Of a stretch of DNA of 64,000 nt, positions 22,401 through 30,040 are shown piece after piece. The position numbers and the translations under genes were made by a program. Numbering within the stretch: position 1 is the first letter of the stretch; each line of letters starts with the position of its first letter. Below the pieces are notes generated by a model. That model ran no database searches and was not told where the DNA came from. It saw only the letters and a program-made list of their open reading frames with translations. The DNA comes from Phoronis australis (taxonomy: Eukaryota; Phoronida; Phoronidae). Location of the stretch: the NCBI GenBank assembly GCA_002633005.1, contig NMRA01000819.1:24324-88323 (forward strand), given 5' to 3'.

Positions 22401-24582
22401 GTATATAGGCCATGCAATGAGCTCATTGGGTGCATGGGTAACAATGAATCAATTTAGAAGACTTGGAAGAAACTGTAACATTTTTAATGGCATTATGCAG
22501 TTTTTGTCAATTTGCCATAATCTGAAAGTAGTTTGAATTTTTTTAGAAAACTTTTATAAAAAGTATTCTTTAAGTCAAAAGTATGACGCTAGGACCAAAT
22601 CACACAATGCAAATGTCTGGCCAGCTGAATGGCTGTTGTATTAGTTGATTAGCCATTCCTGGCATCAGTGCAAAAGGCAAACTGTTATGTAAGAGAGATG
22701 GGACTGACACTCCACAGGTGTCTTGGACATCCAGTATGTAGTCCTCAGAGTTGGAAAGCAAGGGAACACTGGTTGACTTTACACACTGCACCACACTCCT
22801 AACTTTCAGTTAAAATCTCAAGTTCAAAAAACCTTCTAATAGTAAGTACGTAAAATAGTCAAATTCACAAAAAATCAAAAACAGCAATATGCTTAAATGC
22901 TTCATGTCACCATGTCAGCAAGACAACCATCCACCACCATGTCAGCAAGACAAACAGCCACCACCATGTCAGCAAGACAAACAGCCACCACCATGTCAGC
23001 AAGACAACCAGCCACCACCTCAGCTATGAAAAAATAATAGGAAATGGGATGAAAAAGCTTCGCAGAGTGGTAGTTAACATCAGCATTTTCACCAGTGTAC
23101 ACCCTGTACATGTATAGTGGGGTCAGTCCCCCATGTGATCCACCAAAATAAATTTAATTAAACTGACCTCCATAATGATTGGCAGGAACTTCCCTTGTAG
23201 CCAGGATAGAGAGGAATATATAGGATGGTCTTAGATTACCCAGGATAGAGGAATATATAGGATGGCCTTAGATTACCCAGGATAGAGAGGAATATATAGG
23301 ATGGCCTTAAATTACCCAGGATAGAGAGGAATATATAGGATGGCCTTAGATTACCCAGGATAGAGAGGAATATATAGGATGGCCTTAGATTACCCAGGAT
23401 AGAGAGGAATATATAGGATGGCCTTAGATTACCCAGGATAGAGGAATATATAGGATGGCCTTAGATTACCCGGGATAGAGGAATATATATGATGGCCTTA
23501 GATTTTTTAAAGGGCCGGCTTTTGGACTGGGTCTGATTTATTTTCTGATTGATTTTGCTTCATATTTTGCATAAGTCCTGACATTTGCCCAATTCATTTC
23601 TGAGAGTAGCGTGGACAGAATTCACACCTTTTGCCTCCATGATTGCAGCAAACTTGGCGATTCAAGGCAAAGAACTACTCAATCAAAAGTTGTTTGTTTT
23701 CTCTGCCAATCAATTTAGGGCAACATTGGATGTTGCTTGTTCATTTCTCCGTAAGACGAATACCAGTGGCTGCTTTTGGTGCACCTCTCATGTCATCAGT
23801 CAACTGAAATTGAGGTCATCTCATTAATTTGTAATGTGTTTCATTAGTGAATCCAACATCAATGATAACTACCATTCCATTCACAGCTCTTTGACTGTGA
23901 CAATGAGCGACATTTGCAGTTTTGGAGAAGTAATTAGGAAAGTAATAATGGCATTTGGACCATCTGGGTGTGGTCTATCTTCTGTTATGAAACAACATGT
24001 GCATTCAACACATTGTAATGAACATTGAGTCATGCTTTCTGCTGCAAAAAGGCGTAAAAACCGGATTATTTTACAAAACTGATCTATATTCTATGCACCT
24101 GAACCTGATACGACATCCAGTTTCTGTTTTAGATTGTGCTGATGAAGTGGCTCAATTAACAAAATGTTTAAATACCAGTGCACATTTTTTCTGAGAATGG
24201 AGGGGATGTATTTGGCCCATCAATGTCACTTTCTTGATACATCGCTGCGGTGTTGATAATCAGTGGCTAGTAACAGGGCCAAGAATCCGGAATGAGTTGT
24301 AAATCTCCATTCAGCTGTATGGGAGGCAAACCATTCAGCTGTATGGGAGGCAAACAATTCAGCAAAATTTGTACAAATTGCATTTTTGCAGATTATAATG
24401 TTTGTATTTGGAACATGAGTTTGTATTTGGAGTATATAACTCCATTTTAATGTCATTGAATAAAGGAAAGGTTTATGCTGTCAATAACACTTATATTTCC
24501 ACTTACTCTACTGTCCTATAAGATGGCTGTTTATAACACTGCGTAGCGCAGGGGTCACTGGAGTACCGACGCACTGCCAATG
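1357..24582 (-). CDS. AASDH: AASDH-like beta-alanine-activating enzyme (acyl-CoA synthetase family 4), spliced, both ends missing
   Basis: Spliced gene, 16 exons on the minus strand, listed separately below. Joined exon length is 2936 nt, about 978 codons; the human protein is about 1100 residues. Every junction has GT-AG ends and compatible phase. Domain order is that of the AASDH family: adenylation domain (exons 24582 to 10240), phosphopantetheine carrier domain plus a Ser-rich linker (exon 8754-9589), then PQQ-type beta-propeller repeats (exons 6292 to 1357). Seen motifs: TSGSTGQPK, NIYGITELS, CTGD, GRIDDQVKRHGQR, HGKLDKEKL, SGGTS. The family activates an amino acid (beta-alanine in studied animals) as adenylate and loads it on the carrier arm; the acceptor and the role of the propeller are poorly known. 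Initiator exon not found; the last two or so propeller segments should lie left of position 1. Identity is secure, exact ends of a few exons are not. Confidence 0.93.
2623..2722. repeat. 25-bp minisatellite, 4 copies, each with an inverted repeat
   Basis: Four identical 25-bp units. Each contains CCAAGTgcgACTTGG, a 6-bp stem with 3-nt loop. Intronic. Confidence 0.95.
2769..3336. repeat. 26-bp minisatellite, about 21 copies
   Basis: Unit tcatacaataaacagacact followed by gtccag. Several copies have aatagac, cacta or attaac variants, and one shortened copy is near 3246. It ends about 150 bp from the exon 3485-3610. Confidence 0.97.
3485..3610 (-). CDS. AASDH: AASDH exon: propeller segment
   Basis: 126-nt exon, 42 codons, phase 0 on both sides. 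Acceptor ttttttcag, donor GTAAGT. Encodes NRSVRWSHDLQKGSVFASPC and LYVATLGGCLFSLHP. Confidence 0.93.
4464..4627 (-). CDS. AASDH: AASDH exon: propeller segment
   Basis: 164-nt exon (2 + 54 codons). Acceptor cattgcag, donor GTATTT. Encodes CYDGCVYSMCLSTGDIWWAF, AVKSSPVTDTTSGLVYVGSH and DQHIYALDVK; two strands of the GxxDGxVYxxxxxTGxxxW blade pattern. Confidence 0.95.
5385..5590. repeat. Degenerate ~33-35-bp tandem repeat, 6 copies
   Basis: Repeats of the form gccagtgtgtggacgtcata followed by gaacagttt, well diverged. Intronic in AASDH. Confidence 0.85.
5677..5892. repeat. 27-bp minisatellite, 8 copies
   Basis: Unit ggaaagtcattctatcacat followed by tccgtat. The length is a multiple of 3 so all frames stay open, but the reading frames over it are a repeat artefact. 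Confidence 0.97.
6141..6292 (-). CDS. AASDH: AASDH exon: propeller segment
   Basis: 152-nt exon (1 + 50 codons + 1). Acceptor cttttttag-type, donor GTAAGG. Encodes CIGSHSHQFVALDVATGLLL, WKQNLPGRIESSACLSVCG and FVVVG. GSHSH...LDxxTGxxxW is the PQQ/quinoprotein-type blade signature, and IESSACLSVCG matches vertebrate AASDH closely. Confidence 0.95.
6474..9031. repeat. Allelic-type duplication: 6474-7755 and 7757-9031 joined by one n
   Basis: The sequence after n at 7756 repeats that from about 6474, with scattered substitutions and small indels (e.g. an extra cttgaccaca near 8155), and runs through intron and exon to about 9031. Interpreted as two haplotypes placed in tandem by the assembler. 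Confidence 0.9.
7471..7755 (-). pseudogene. Second, truncated copy of the AASDH carrier/linker exon (assembly duplicate)
   Basis: Identical at protein level to the 3' part of exon 8754-9589, with the same donor. It ends abruptly at a single n (7756), where the sequence jumps back to a repeat of 6474 onward. I infer an allelic contig placed in tandem rather than a real duplicated exon; if it were real, phase would still permit inclusion only with a new acceptor, and none is visible. Confidence 0.85.
8754..9589 (-). CDS. AASDH: AASDH exon: carrier (PCP) domain, linker and first propeller strand
   Basis: 836-nt exon (278 codons + 2), the largest of the gene. Acceptor ctcatttcag, donor GTATGA. 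N-terminal part is the 4'-phosphopantetheine carrier domain: EVLGTDTPPIDSSYFVESGG followed by TSFLAVQLADRI, with the attachment serine in SGGTS (the usual LGGxS has Ser in place of Leu here). A long acidic/Ser-rich linker follows, then MWTYNTGKCVDASPLVVHCG, the start of the PQQ-type propeller as in vertebrate AASDH. The last 285 nt are present a second time at 7471-7755 because of an assembly duplication. Confidence 0.95.
9590..10239. other. AASDH intron, nothing recognised
   Basis: No coding signature or tandem repeat was seen in this intron on either strand. Confidence 0.5.
10240..10325 (-). CDS. AASDH: AASDH exon: A10 catalytic lysine
   Basis: 86-nt exon (2 + 28 codons). Acceptor acattttag, donor GTACTA. 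Reads on from ...TRHG as GKLDKEKLRGLARDSQ and ends CLWM, giving the A10 motif HGKLDKEKL with the adenylation lysine. The end joins EVLGTD of the carrier domain in phase 0. Confidence 0.88.
10472..10660. repeat. 56-60-bp tandem repeat, 3 copies
   Basis: Unit starts ctccaatctccgaccagcac and includes acatatcctcagaccc; spacings 60 and 56. Confidence 0.9.
10813..11152. repeat. ~41-bp minisatellite, 8 copies
   Basis: Unit contains ccatccaatgcctaagtgag and agactgtgactaa; two alternating variants (tccaaccc and tctaagct) suggest higher-order duplication of pairs or triplets. Confidence 0.93.
11409..11586. repeat. 89-bp direct repeat, 2 copies
   Basis: Copies begin gtatctgctggtctggaatg at 11409 and 11498 and are nearly identical. 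Confidence 0.93.
11615..11768. repeat. 38-bp minisatellite, 4 copies
   Basis: Unit contains ccttgctataaatgtgacat then gtactaactagacttgat. Confidence 0.95.
12014..12194 (-). CDS. AASDH: AASDH exon: C-terminal adenylation subdomain
   Basis: 181-nt exon (60 codons + 1). Acceptor cactttcag, donor GTAGTT. Encodes TMLQVTAVQAAAAVMMNDRL, FMAVIGCDQAVARQHIKQQL and VEVGEIPVTRHG. The last segment leads into the catalytic lysine, which is on the next exon. Confidence 0.92.
13143..13301. repeat. 26-bp minisatellite, 6 copies
   Basis: Unit cagtgctaacatgataacgc followed by attaca; one short copy near 13228. It ends about 170 bp from the A7/A8 exon. Confidence 0.93.
13471..13646 (-). CDS. AASDH: AASDH exon: A7 and A8 motifs
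   Basis: 176-nt exon (2 + 58 codons). Acceptor actattccctag, donor GTTAAA. Encodes SNSRFCYVDNELTHSQ, then VMRCTGDMV (A7, ribose-binding Asp) and EGRIDDQVKRHGQRMNLL (A8 hinge). No long open frame marks it because it is short. It was found by reading the minus strand and confirmed by phase fit on both sides. Confidence 0.92.
13854..14890. repeat. Duplicated block around an N gap, with nested 44-bp and 30-bp repeats
   Basis: 13854-14308 and 14468-14886 are near-identical, separated by 159 Ns (14309-14467). Each copy holds 2-3 units of a 44-bp repeat (gagacactaacacacaactc...) and several units of a 30-bp repeat (cctaaacccaatgttctatg...). A second haplotype or an unresolved repeat is likely. Confidence 0.85.
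14309..14467. other. Assembly gap, 159 N
   Basis: Run of N in an AASDH intron. Confidence 1.
15599..16019. repeat. 19-bp minisatellite, 22 perfect copies
   Basis: Unit gaccaatattaccaacatt, no substitution seen across about 420 bp. Complete homogeneity suggests very recent expansion or copy-number collapse in assembly. Confidence 0.98.
16104..16231. repeat. 64-bp direct repeat, 2 copies
   Basis: Copies begin tacgttctacacaaatctag at 16104 and 16168. Confidence 0.93.
16342..16536. repeat. 39-bp minisatellite across an exon/intron junction, 5 copies
   Basis: Unit starts agcatgtcttctaatctcac on the plus strand. On the coding (minus) strand each unit holds the exon end GTCCTGTATATAG and the donor GTGAGATTAG. 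The unit is 13 codons, so it stays in frame. See finding. Confidence 0.97.
16518..16627 (-). CDS. AASDH: AASDH exon with repeated 5' splice site
   Basis: 110-nt exon (1 + 36 codons + 1) using the donor nearest the exon body (GTGAGA at 16517). Acceptor ctggttacag. Encodes SEAPVPIGQPLTGVLCEVLD and TANGTGVLYIG. The last 19 nt of the exon (16518-16536) belong to a 39-bp unit repeated five times (16342-16536), so four further identical GTGAGA donors exist at 16478, 16439, 16400 and 16361. Reading stays open through all of them; use of a distal donor would add 13, 26, 39 or 52 residues. Confidence 0.88.
17320..17546 (-). CDS. AASDH: AASDH exon: A5 motif
   Basis: 227-nt exon (75 codons + 2), acceptor ttgttgaag, donor GTGAGT. 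Encodes LRTLVLGGEMCPP and IYNIYGITELSCWAT, the YGxTE adenine-binding motif. Cys-Trp after TELS matches the AASDH-specific TEVSSWAT rather than generic acyl-CoA synthetases. Confidence 0.95.
18183..18360 (-). CDS. AASDH: AASDH exon: adenylation domain core
   Basis: 178-nt exon (1 + 59 codons), acceptor ctgttcag, donor GTATGT. Encodes DRVLWTSPLTFDPSIVELF and VGASLLIVPSDIKVMTRRL, very close to the SPLTFDPS...GASLLIVP segment of vertebrate AASDH (A4-equivalent substrate-pocket region). Confidence 0.95.
19477..19688 (-). CDS. AASDH: AASDH exon: A3 phosphate-binding loop
   Basis: 212-nt exon (70 codons + 2). Acceptor ccatacag, donor GTAATA. Contains YVVMTSGSTGQPKVVSVPH, the glycine/serine-rich ATP-phosphate loop of adenylate-forming enzymes, followed by ECIVPNVIEL. 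The Lys of the loop (QPK) is present. Confidence 0.95.
20217..20455. repeat. 24-bp palindromic minisatellite, about 10 copies
   Basis: Unit ttttgcattgaacatagtac followed by tatg. Each unit includes CATAGTACTATG or a one-step variant (CATAGTGCTATG, CATAGCACTATG), a 12-bp self-complementary sequence. Reading frames over it are repeat artefacts. Confidence 0.95.
20525..20580. repeat. 28-bp repeat, 2 copies, spanning the donor of exon 20566-20677
   Basis: Units ataagccacctgcatgaaca... and ataagccacttacacgaaca.... The second unit contains the functional donor (acttac on plus strand); the first has cctgc instead. Confidence 0.8.
20566..20677 (-). CDS. AASDH: AASDH exon: adenylation domain
   Basis: 112-nt exon (1 + 37 codons). 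Acceptor atccacag and donor GTAAGT. Encodes ILSIKCGFAFCQSKDDTDLL and then LKRLGVRHIVCC, aligning with the vertebrate segment in which a small hydrophobic strand is followed by the 'YILVEKK' strand. The donor is part of a two-copy 28-bp tandem repeat (20525-20580). Confidence 0.85.
21115..21323. repeat. 34-bp minisatellite, 6 copies
   Basis: Unit acttggagtccaacatatga followed by cagagacataaatg; intronic, about 50 bp from the donor of exon 21373-21464. Confidence 0.95.
21373..21464 (-). CDS. AASDH: AASDH exon: adenylation domain
   Basis: 92-nt exon between acceptor gtttcag and donor GTAAGT, 30 codons + 2 nt. Encodes VGSVLKGHCNSGEIIGYCSS then INLSTPACLIG, aligning with the EIGLYC segment of vertebrate AASDH. 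A 34-bp minisatellite (21115-21323) starts about 50 bp into the following intron. Confidence 0.8.
21692..22543. repeat. Allelic-type duplication: 21692-22115 and 22117-22543 joined by one n
   Basis: Sequence from aaaggccatgagtaaaaaac recurs after n at 22116 with few changes. Lies in an AASDH intron. Confidence 0.88.
22606..22681 (-). CDS. AASDH: AASDH exon (tentative): adenylation domain, NQL region
   Basis: 76-nt candidate (1 + 25 codons). The acceptor tcttacataacag is good and the donor GTGTGA is weak. Phase fits both neighbours (needs 1 nt in, 0 out). It encodes GMANQLIQQPFSW, resembling the ANQLA stretch after the TYREL motif of A domains. The resulting loop is longer than in vertebrate AASDH, so the donor may lie elsewhere. 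Confidence 0.45.
22909..23017. repeat. 27-bp minisatellite, 4 copies
   Basis: Unit caccatgtcagcaagacaaa followed by cagccac. Confidence 0.94.
23204..23505. repeat. 35/39-bp minisatellite, about 8 copies
   Basis: Unit ccaggatagagaggaatata then taggatggccttagatta; copies with and without a 4-bp gaga insertion alternate. Confidence 0.94.
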
Positions 24583-24889
24583 CTGGCAGGAACAAGGTGT
24601 GTTTGGTCAGAATTTTTGGTAAATTTGGACTCCCAGTTATGGAATCTTGTATAAACCCTTCTTCCCGAATGGCTGTTTGGCTGATTGTCAATATGTCCTA
24701 ACAGATTTTAAAACTTCAGGAAAAAACGTCCAGTACCTAGAGAAAATAGCACAATCCCTGCATATGGAAATAACATGTACTAAGCCTTCAAAACTTGATG
24801 AGGGTTCTGCTGTCCTAGGATATCAGAGTATTCCTTCCCTGACATTGGCCAGGCATGCTGGACACCCCTGTATGCAGGTTACGGGTGAG
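23585..24889 (+). other. Three open plus-strand stretches inside the AASDH 5' region, unrecognised
   Basis: Open plus-strand pieces at about 23610-23752, 23834-24028 and 24647-24889. The first ends before gtaagacg and the third before gtgagta, both plausible donors. The third reads IAQSLHMEITCTKPSKLDEG and SLTLARHAGHPCMQV. No family recognised. They could be exons of a small gene nested on the opposite strand or chance open frames. Confidence 0.25.
24507..24582 (-). CDS. AASDH: AASDH exon: start of adenylation domain
   Basis: 76-nt exon (2 + 24 codons + 2). Pyrimidine-rich acceptor ending ctgccag before it and a GTAAGT donor after it. Encodes LAVRRYSSDPCATQCYKQ followed by PSYRTV, matching the usual start of an A domain (R-Y-x-D-x-x-A...TYRxL). 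The upstream exon with the start codon was not identified. The donor leaves GA, completed by T of the next proposed exon. Confidence 0.65.
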
Positions 24890-24958
24890 TATTTCAAATT
24901 CATATTTAAACAGAACAACTTGACAACTTATCAAGTTATGTGGGAGGATATTGTGTGC

Positions 24959-24998
24959 TGATCAATAGACGTCAATAGATCAATAGACGTCAATAGAT
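24959..24998. repeat. 18-bp repeat, 2 copies
   Basis: Unit gatcaatagacgtcaata, directly repeated. Confidence 0.85.
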
Positions 24999-25246
24999 AG
25001 TAACTCAGAAAAAAATACAACATAACGTTCCATCTTAACAAAAATCCAGTTTTCGGTAAACATCTTAAATCATCATTGAAAAGGTCAGCATTATTTTGAC
25101 AAAAAAAATTTGTGGCATCTTTGGGGCATGTTTATTAATAAGCCTCCAACTCCAGGGCTGGAAATATAGAGCTCTATGACTGAGTACTGTATTCAGTGGC
25201 AGTATTGAGCAATTCTGTGCAGCACTGCTCAATACAATGGCCAGAA

Positions 25247-25370
25247 CACTAGACAACGGTGAACACTAGACGACGGTGAACACTAGACGACGGTGAGCAC
25301 TAGACGACGGCGAACACTAGACGACGATGAACACTAGACGACGGTGAACACTATAAACGACAGTGAACAG
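25247..25370. repeat. 17-bp minisatellite, about 7 copies
   Basis: Unit gaacactagacgacggt with minor variants. Confidence 0.93.
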
Positions 25371-26273
25371 TAGATAAGTGTGAGATAATTTACTTATTCC
25401 TTCAAAGTTCTTTGAATGACAAGTAAATTATATGGGGAGTGACCCGAACTGAAACAGCTAGGAGGGGGACATTGACTGTTAATGGATGGTCTGTTTGATG
25501 CAGTCTATTTGAGTTGCATTTACTTGTAGTCTCTCACTGGTCCAAAGATAGTGGTCCTATGTTGAATCTGCAGTCAGTGTGCAAAAGAACAAATATAAAG
25601 GACTTGGCTAATCACTCAACTTTGTCCAATTGTTCTTGGCTTGACTGGTAAGCACGATTAGTTTTGAAGCAAAAGCACCACGTTTAGAAATTTTGATTTT
25701 TCACTATAGTTCCTGATTTGGAGGATTAATTTCATCTACTGTATAATTGTCGTATTATTCATTGATTACCTGTATTCTAAAAATTAGGAGCAACTATATT
25801 TGACTGATGTAGTATCCTTTTTTATTAATATGTAATTTTTTTCATGTCTCAAATATAGTTACATTCCACAACTTGTGTTGTTTTCTTATACGGTCTTATA
25901 TGCACACAAACACACAAGCACACACATGGGTCAGGACAGGGAACATACGTTCCAATCAGTTTAAAAATGTGGAGAGGTCAGTCTTCACAGGCACAGTTCT
26001 TGCAATTAAATATTTTATTTTTTCAATTTTGTAATAATTTAGTATTTCTGCTTTGAAAAACGGGTAGAGCGACATAAGTGAATAGTTTGCAATAACCAGA
26101 ACAACATTGATAATCTAATTGCTACAGTCTTGAAAGCCAAACCAGAGGGTTAAAGGCGAAGGCAACCTTTTTCCATGTCATTTTGAGCTAAAATGAGGTG
26201 GGTTGGTTATCCTAGACATATTTTCCACTTAATTACAGCTTTTTGTAATTTTATTAATTACTCTTCCGCTACT

Positions 26274-26286
26274 CCGGAAGTGACGT
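26274..26286. promoter_or_regulatory. ETS/CRE-type composite promoter motif
   Basis: CCGGAAGTGACGT matches the known ETS-site/half-CRE composite common at animal core promoters. It lies 202 bp upstream of the ATG at 26488, in a locally GC-richer patch. Function inferred. Confidence 0.35.
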
Positions 26287-26487
26287 TTTAGGAGGCAAGC
26301 GTTTCCTGTCACTTGGTTTTGCGTTGATTTTACCGTGCGAATCTGTTCTAGTCTACTTTTGTTTTATGCTGTTTTTCAACAATTGTCGCCACCACTTTCC
26401 ATCGGTGAAAATTCTTCGGCAAGATATTTTAGTAGAGAACTCAACTACGTTGGATTTAGGGATTGTTTAGTGTGTTGTAAGCTGAAA

Positions 26488-26675
26488 ATGGCTGGAGTCG
26501 GTGACCCGTATCACAGTGACAGTAGTGTGGGTGACGGAGACCTTGTTCACAGCAGTGGTGACGAGGAATTTTTTCACGGACATTCAGTGGGTGGGTACAT
26601 GTTTGAGCCCGAGTATAACGAGGCAGAGTACGCACAGGCACAGGCAGCTGTTGAGAGAAACGAGGCGGCTACTGA
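26488..26675 (+). CDS. Probable first exon of an acidic protein resembling the N-terminus of P2X7-C-terminal-domain-like proteins; cut by gap
   Basis: ATG at 26488 opens a frame rich in Asp, Glu, Ser and Ala (MAGVGDPYHSDSSVGDGD, then GGYMFEPEYNEAEYAQAQAA) that runs into the N gap at 26676. The short motif YMFEPEYxxxE after an acidic, serine-rich start is what I recall for the expanded invertebrate proteins carrying a P2X7-C-terminus-like zinc-binding domain; the diagnostic Cys cluster would be in the gap, so this is only a resemblance. The frame is also open upstream of this ATG, back to about 26335. No clear continuation is seen after the gap (27055 on). Confidence 0.4.
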
Positions 26676-27054
26676 NNNNNNNNNNNNNNNNNNNNNNNNN
26701 NNNNNNNNNNNNNNNNNNNNNNNNNNNNNNNNNNNNNNNNNNNNNNNNNNNNNNNNNNNNNNNNNNNNNNNNNNNNNNNNNNNNNNNNNNNNNNNNNNNN
26801 NNNNNNNNNNNNNNNNNNNNNNNNNNNNNNNNNNNNNNNNNNNNNNNNNNNNNNNNNNNNNNNNNNNNNNNNNNNNNNNNNNNNNNNNNNNNNNNNNNNN
26901 NNNNNNNNNNNNNNNNNNNNNNNNNNNNNNNNNNNNNNNNNNNNNNNNNNNNNNNNNNNNNNNNNNNNNNNNNNNNNNNNNNNNNNNNNNNNNNNNNNNN
27001 NNNNNNNNNNNNNNNNNNNNNNNNNNNNNNNNNNNNNNNNNNNNNNNNNNNNNN
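26676..27054. other. Assembly gap, 379 N
   Basis: Run of N; probably removes the rest of the exon that begins at 26488. Confidence 1.
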
Positions 27055-30040
27055 ATAAATTTGACGTTTTTCAATTGTTGTCAACGTGATTCAGCTTAAT
27101 AAAGTGATACCTAATTATTTATTGTCGCTTTTAATAATAGACTATGAGTTGAGAGTACCATCGTGCGCCAGTTTTTCTCGTAACGAGACAGAACACATGT
27201 TTATTTCCGGACTAACAGTACAGGTCTTCGTTCTTAAACAACTTGAGGCTGCTGTTACGCGATCATCTGATATTCAAGTTTTTACGCCACGTCGGTGCTC
27301 CTTAATTATGCTCTTGAATATTTGGAAATTGTCTAAACCCCTGTATCACACCACACTTTTTCGTATTCGACTTTTCGTATGCAAAAAAGGTGTGTGTAAG
27401 CAGATGTTCCAACAAAAATTTTTGCTGGTGGCGTGACTCATACACAAATGTGCACAATATGGTTTCACGAGACTTTTGAGCCAAGTTCATGTGACGAAAT
27501 CGAGAAGGGTTTTTAATTATCTTAAGAAAAGCTCCAGAGACATGTTAAGTGCCAGAAACTTACCAGGATGCCTGGATGGAAATTTCATTATTTGGCTACA
27601 AAAACAAAAAAATATCTTACATGGGAGGGGAAACCCCACTGCCGACCTCCCCCCGCTCGGCGCCACGCGCCTAGGATTCGACCTTGGCGGGAATCTTAAA
27701 CCCTCCCCTTGCTGAAAACGTAGATCCGCCACTGCAGTACTGAAGGGTGTCTTTCGTATTTTCTCAGACTAGGACAGTTCGAGCAGAGCGTCATCTTTGC
27801 AAGTGCTGAGCGTATGACTAAAAAGGCATCTAATGATTAATTATTCTGGCCAAGTAACATCTCAATTGGTCCCCGATATAAGCTTGCCGGGCAGGGGTCC
27901 TGTCTCAGTGACGGATGATAACGCTAAATGGTCGTGAGAGACCGTCCGGAGTTGGTATATGGTGCAACTCCGGACGGTCTGGGGTCAACAGAAAACCACA
28001 GTTCAACTGTGAGTCTACACCAATGTGATAAACGAGAGTAGTTCTACTTGCTGCGTCAGCTGCAGGTATGCTTATCTCTTTTATGACACACAATGTGTGA
28101 CTGGGCAAAGCTTTTTCAAAATAATGTGGATAAATCAGTGGAGTTTGAGACCCCTGAGGTCCCTGTCAAGTCCTCACGACAATTCTACGTTATGGAGGGG
28201 GCCAAGGGGGCCATGGACCCCTAAAATTCTCCCAGATTCCATTTGGCAGTTCGGGGTTGCGAACGTCTGACAGGTAAAATCCTGGCTGGCTAATACTCTG
28301 CCCTGACCCCCTAACTCAAAATCCTGTATCCGCCCCTGTCCCCCCCCCTTTGCTGCAAAAAAGTAAAATGACACGGAAATAAACGGGTGCATTTACTATG
28401 TTGCGGTTAATCGTGAACAAGTACTTTAATGTGTGAGTGTACTTGTGTTGGACACAGACAGTACAAAATGAAAAATATCTCCTCATGATATCCTAGATCT
28501 ACCACTGGGTCCCTCGCCGATTTTCTTCGCAATTTTTTGCACTGATGAAATTTTCTTTCTGGCCTTTATTCTGGCCTCTATTTTGGATCAATATCTCTTC
28601 AAGCTTGCTGTTTACTTTGATTTGTTTGGCACCAGTTTTCTTATCCTCGACTATGACATTGGCTTTTCCTCTGATCGGTTATGGGAGGGAACATTTTTTT
28701 CTCGTGAGTAAAGCTTTTAGCTCCTTTTCGCAAATATCTGCACTGATTCTACTGCTGCGTGCCTTTCTGTACCCACGTAGTATCTAATAGTAACCCAACA
28801 ATTCAATAGGTGGCAGCACTTTGTCTTCAAATCGAGACACTTGCCTAGCACTAGGCCGCTGGATGTTACTACAAGTATTCGGCATGCAATACAATTGCCA
28901 TCATTACAGCGTTCTGTCGTTCAGTAACTTTTCCAGACGTGAGGGGTACTGAACGTGCGATAACATCTGGCTCTTTTGTTAACTGCCCAGGTCAGTCTTT
29001 TGTCCCGTATGATAACAAGCAGGCCAATTATCTCCCAGGCTTCAAAGGAAACGTATGGTGGTTGCACGCTATTACCGAACGCGTATGAACACAGTCAAAC
29101 CCAGTTAAGTTGGTCCCGTTTGGACAGAATAGACTGTCTTAACTTCTGTTGTAGTTGGACGATTTTGGTGCTTCAAAAACGGAACATGATCAGCATTTGA
29201 CGAGGAATTCAGAAATGCTATAGGTTTAAGCTCAGATATGTTATAACTTAACTTTCATTTTTATCAGCCCAGCCCATGCAGTCAGGCTAGATACGATCTG
29301 ATCGGAGATTTGAGCAAATTATCGAACAAAAGAGAGCTGGCCCTCCAACTATAAATGCCAGAATGGAGTTAATCAGTCGTGTAAGATATTGGCTACGGGC
29401 GTAAACTTCCCAACTTGTTGTTGGGCCCTAGAATCGAACAAGTTGGGCTGCAACGGGATGTCGCCGTCATGATGAAAAACAATTATTTTCCCGCCACCAC
29501 TTGCAATATGAAATAGCCTGCCAGGGCACCAAGTCTTTTAACCCAACATAAAAAGTAAAATGCGGAACGACTGTAACGTCAGAAACTTGGCTTTAAATGA
29601 TCAGACATCTGTGAAGGAAGCTATAGTCTATGAATGGGCTCAACGCCTTGGTAACATGTTTACGCTGTTTCGTGTAATAGTTCGTTTGCTTCGTTTGCTT
29701 CCTCAAGAACTCATTTTGATAGAGGGGGGCTTTTTTCGAAAATCGTGATCGCGCCCTTTTCGTAGCGGTGATTCGAAAAATGCGGCAAAATGCTGATCCG
29801 GGAATACAGATTTGTTTCAAATGAGATCAAAACTAATTTGACACTGGGAATGGGGAAAGGGTTAAAAAACGGGGAACCTGGAATGAGAATGGGAATCTAC
29901 ATGTACTAGGCAACAGGTTTAGAGGTCAAATCAGGTCATAAAGAACATGTACTGTTGCAGGTTTACAAAAAGGACTTCCGACATATATACATTACCCGTT
30001 TACTTGGGACTATATATCTATAGAGAGTGACGTCTGACAG
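27055..30040. other. Intergenic; no gene recognised
   Basis: No supported coding exon. Contains GC-rich repeat-like phrases at about 27640-27735 and 28186-28350, a perfect hairpin (27939-27980) and otherwise unremarkable sequence. Confidence 0.5.
27939..27980. repeat. Perfect 16-bp inverted repeat, 10-nt loop
   Basis: Left arm agaccgtccggagttg (27939-27954), right arm caactccggacggtct (27965-27980), no mismatch. Confidence 0.95.

Noticed and set aside
28545-28787. 80-codon hydrophobic plus-strand frame
   Set aside because: Composition follows the T-rich sequence; no start context, splice signal or family match.
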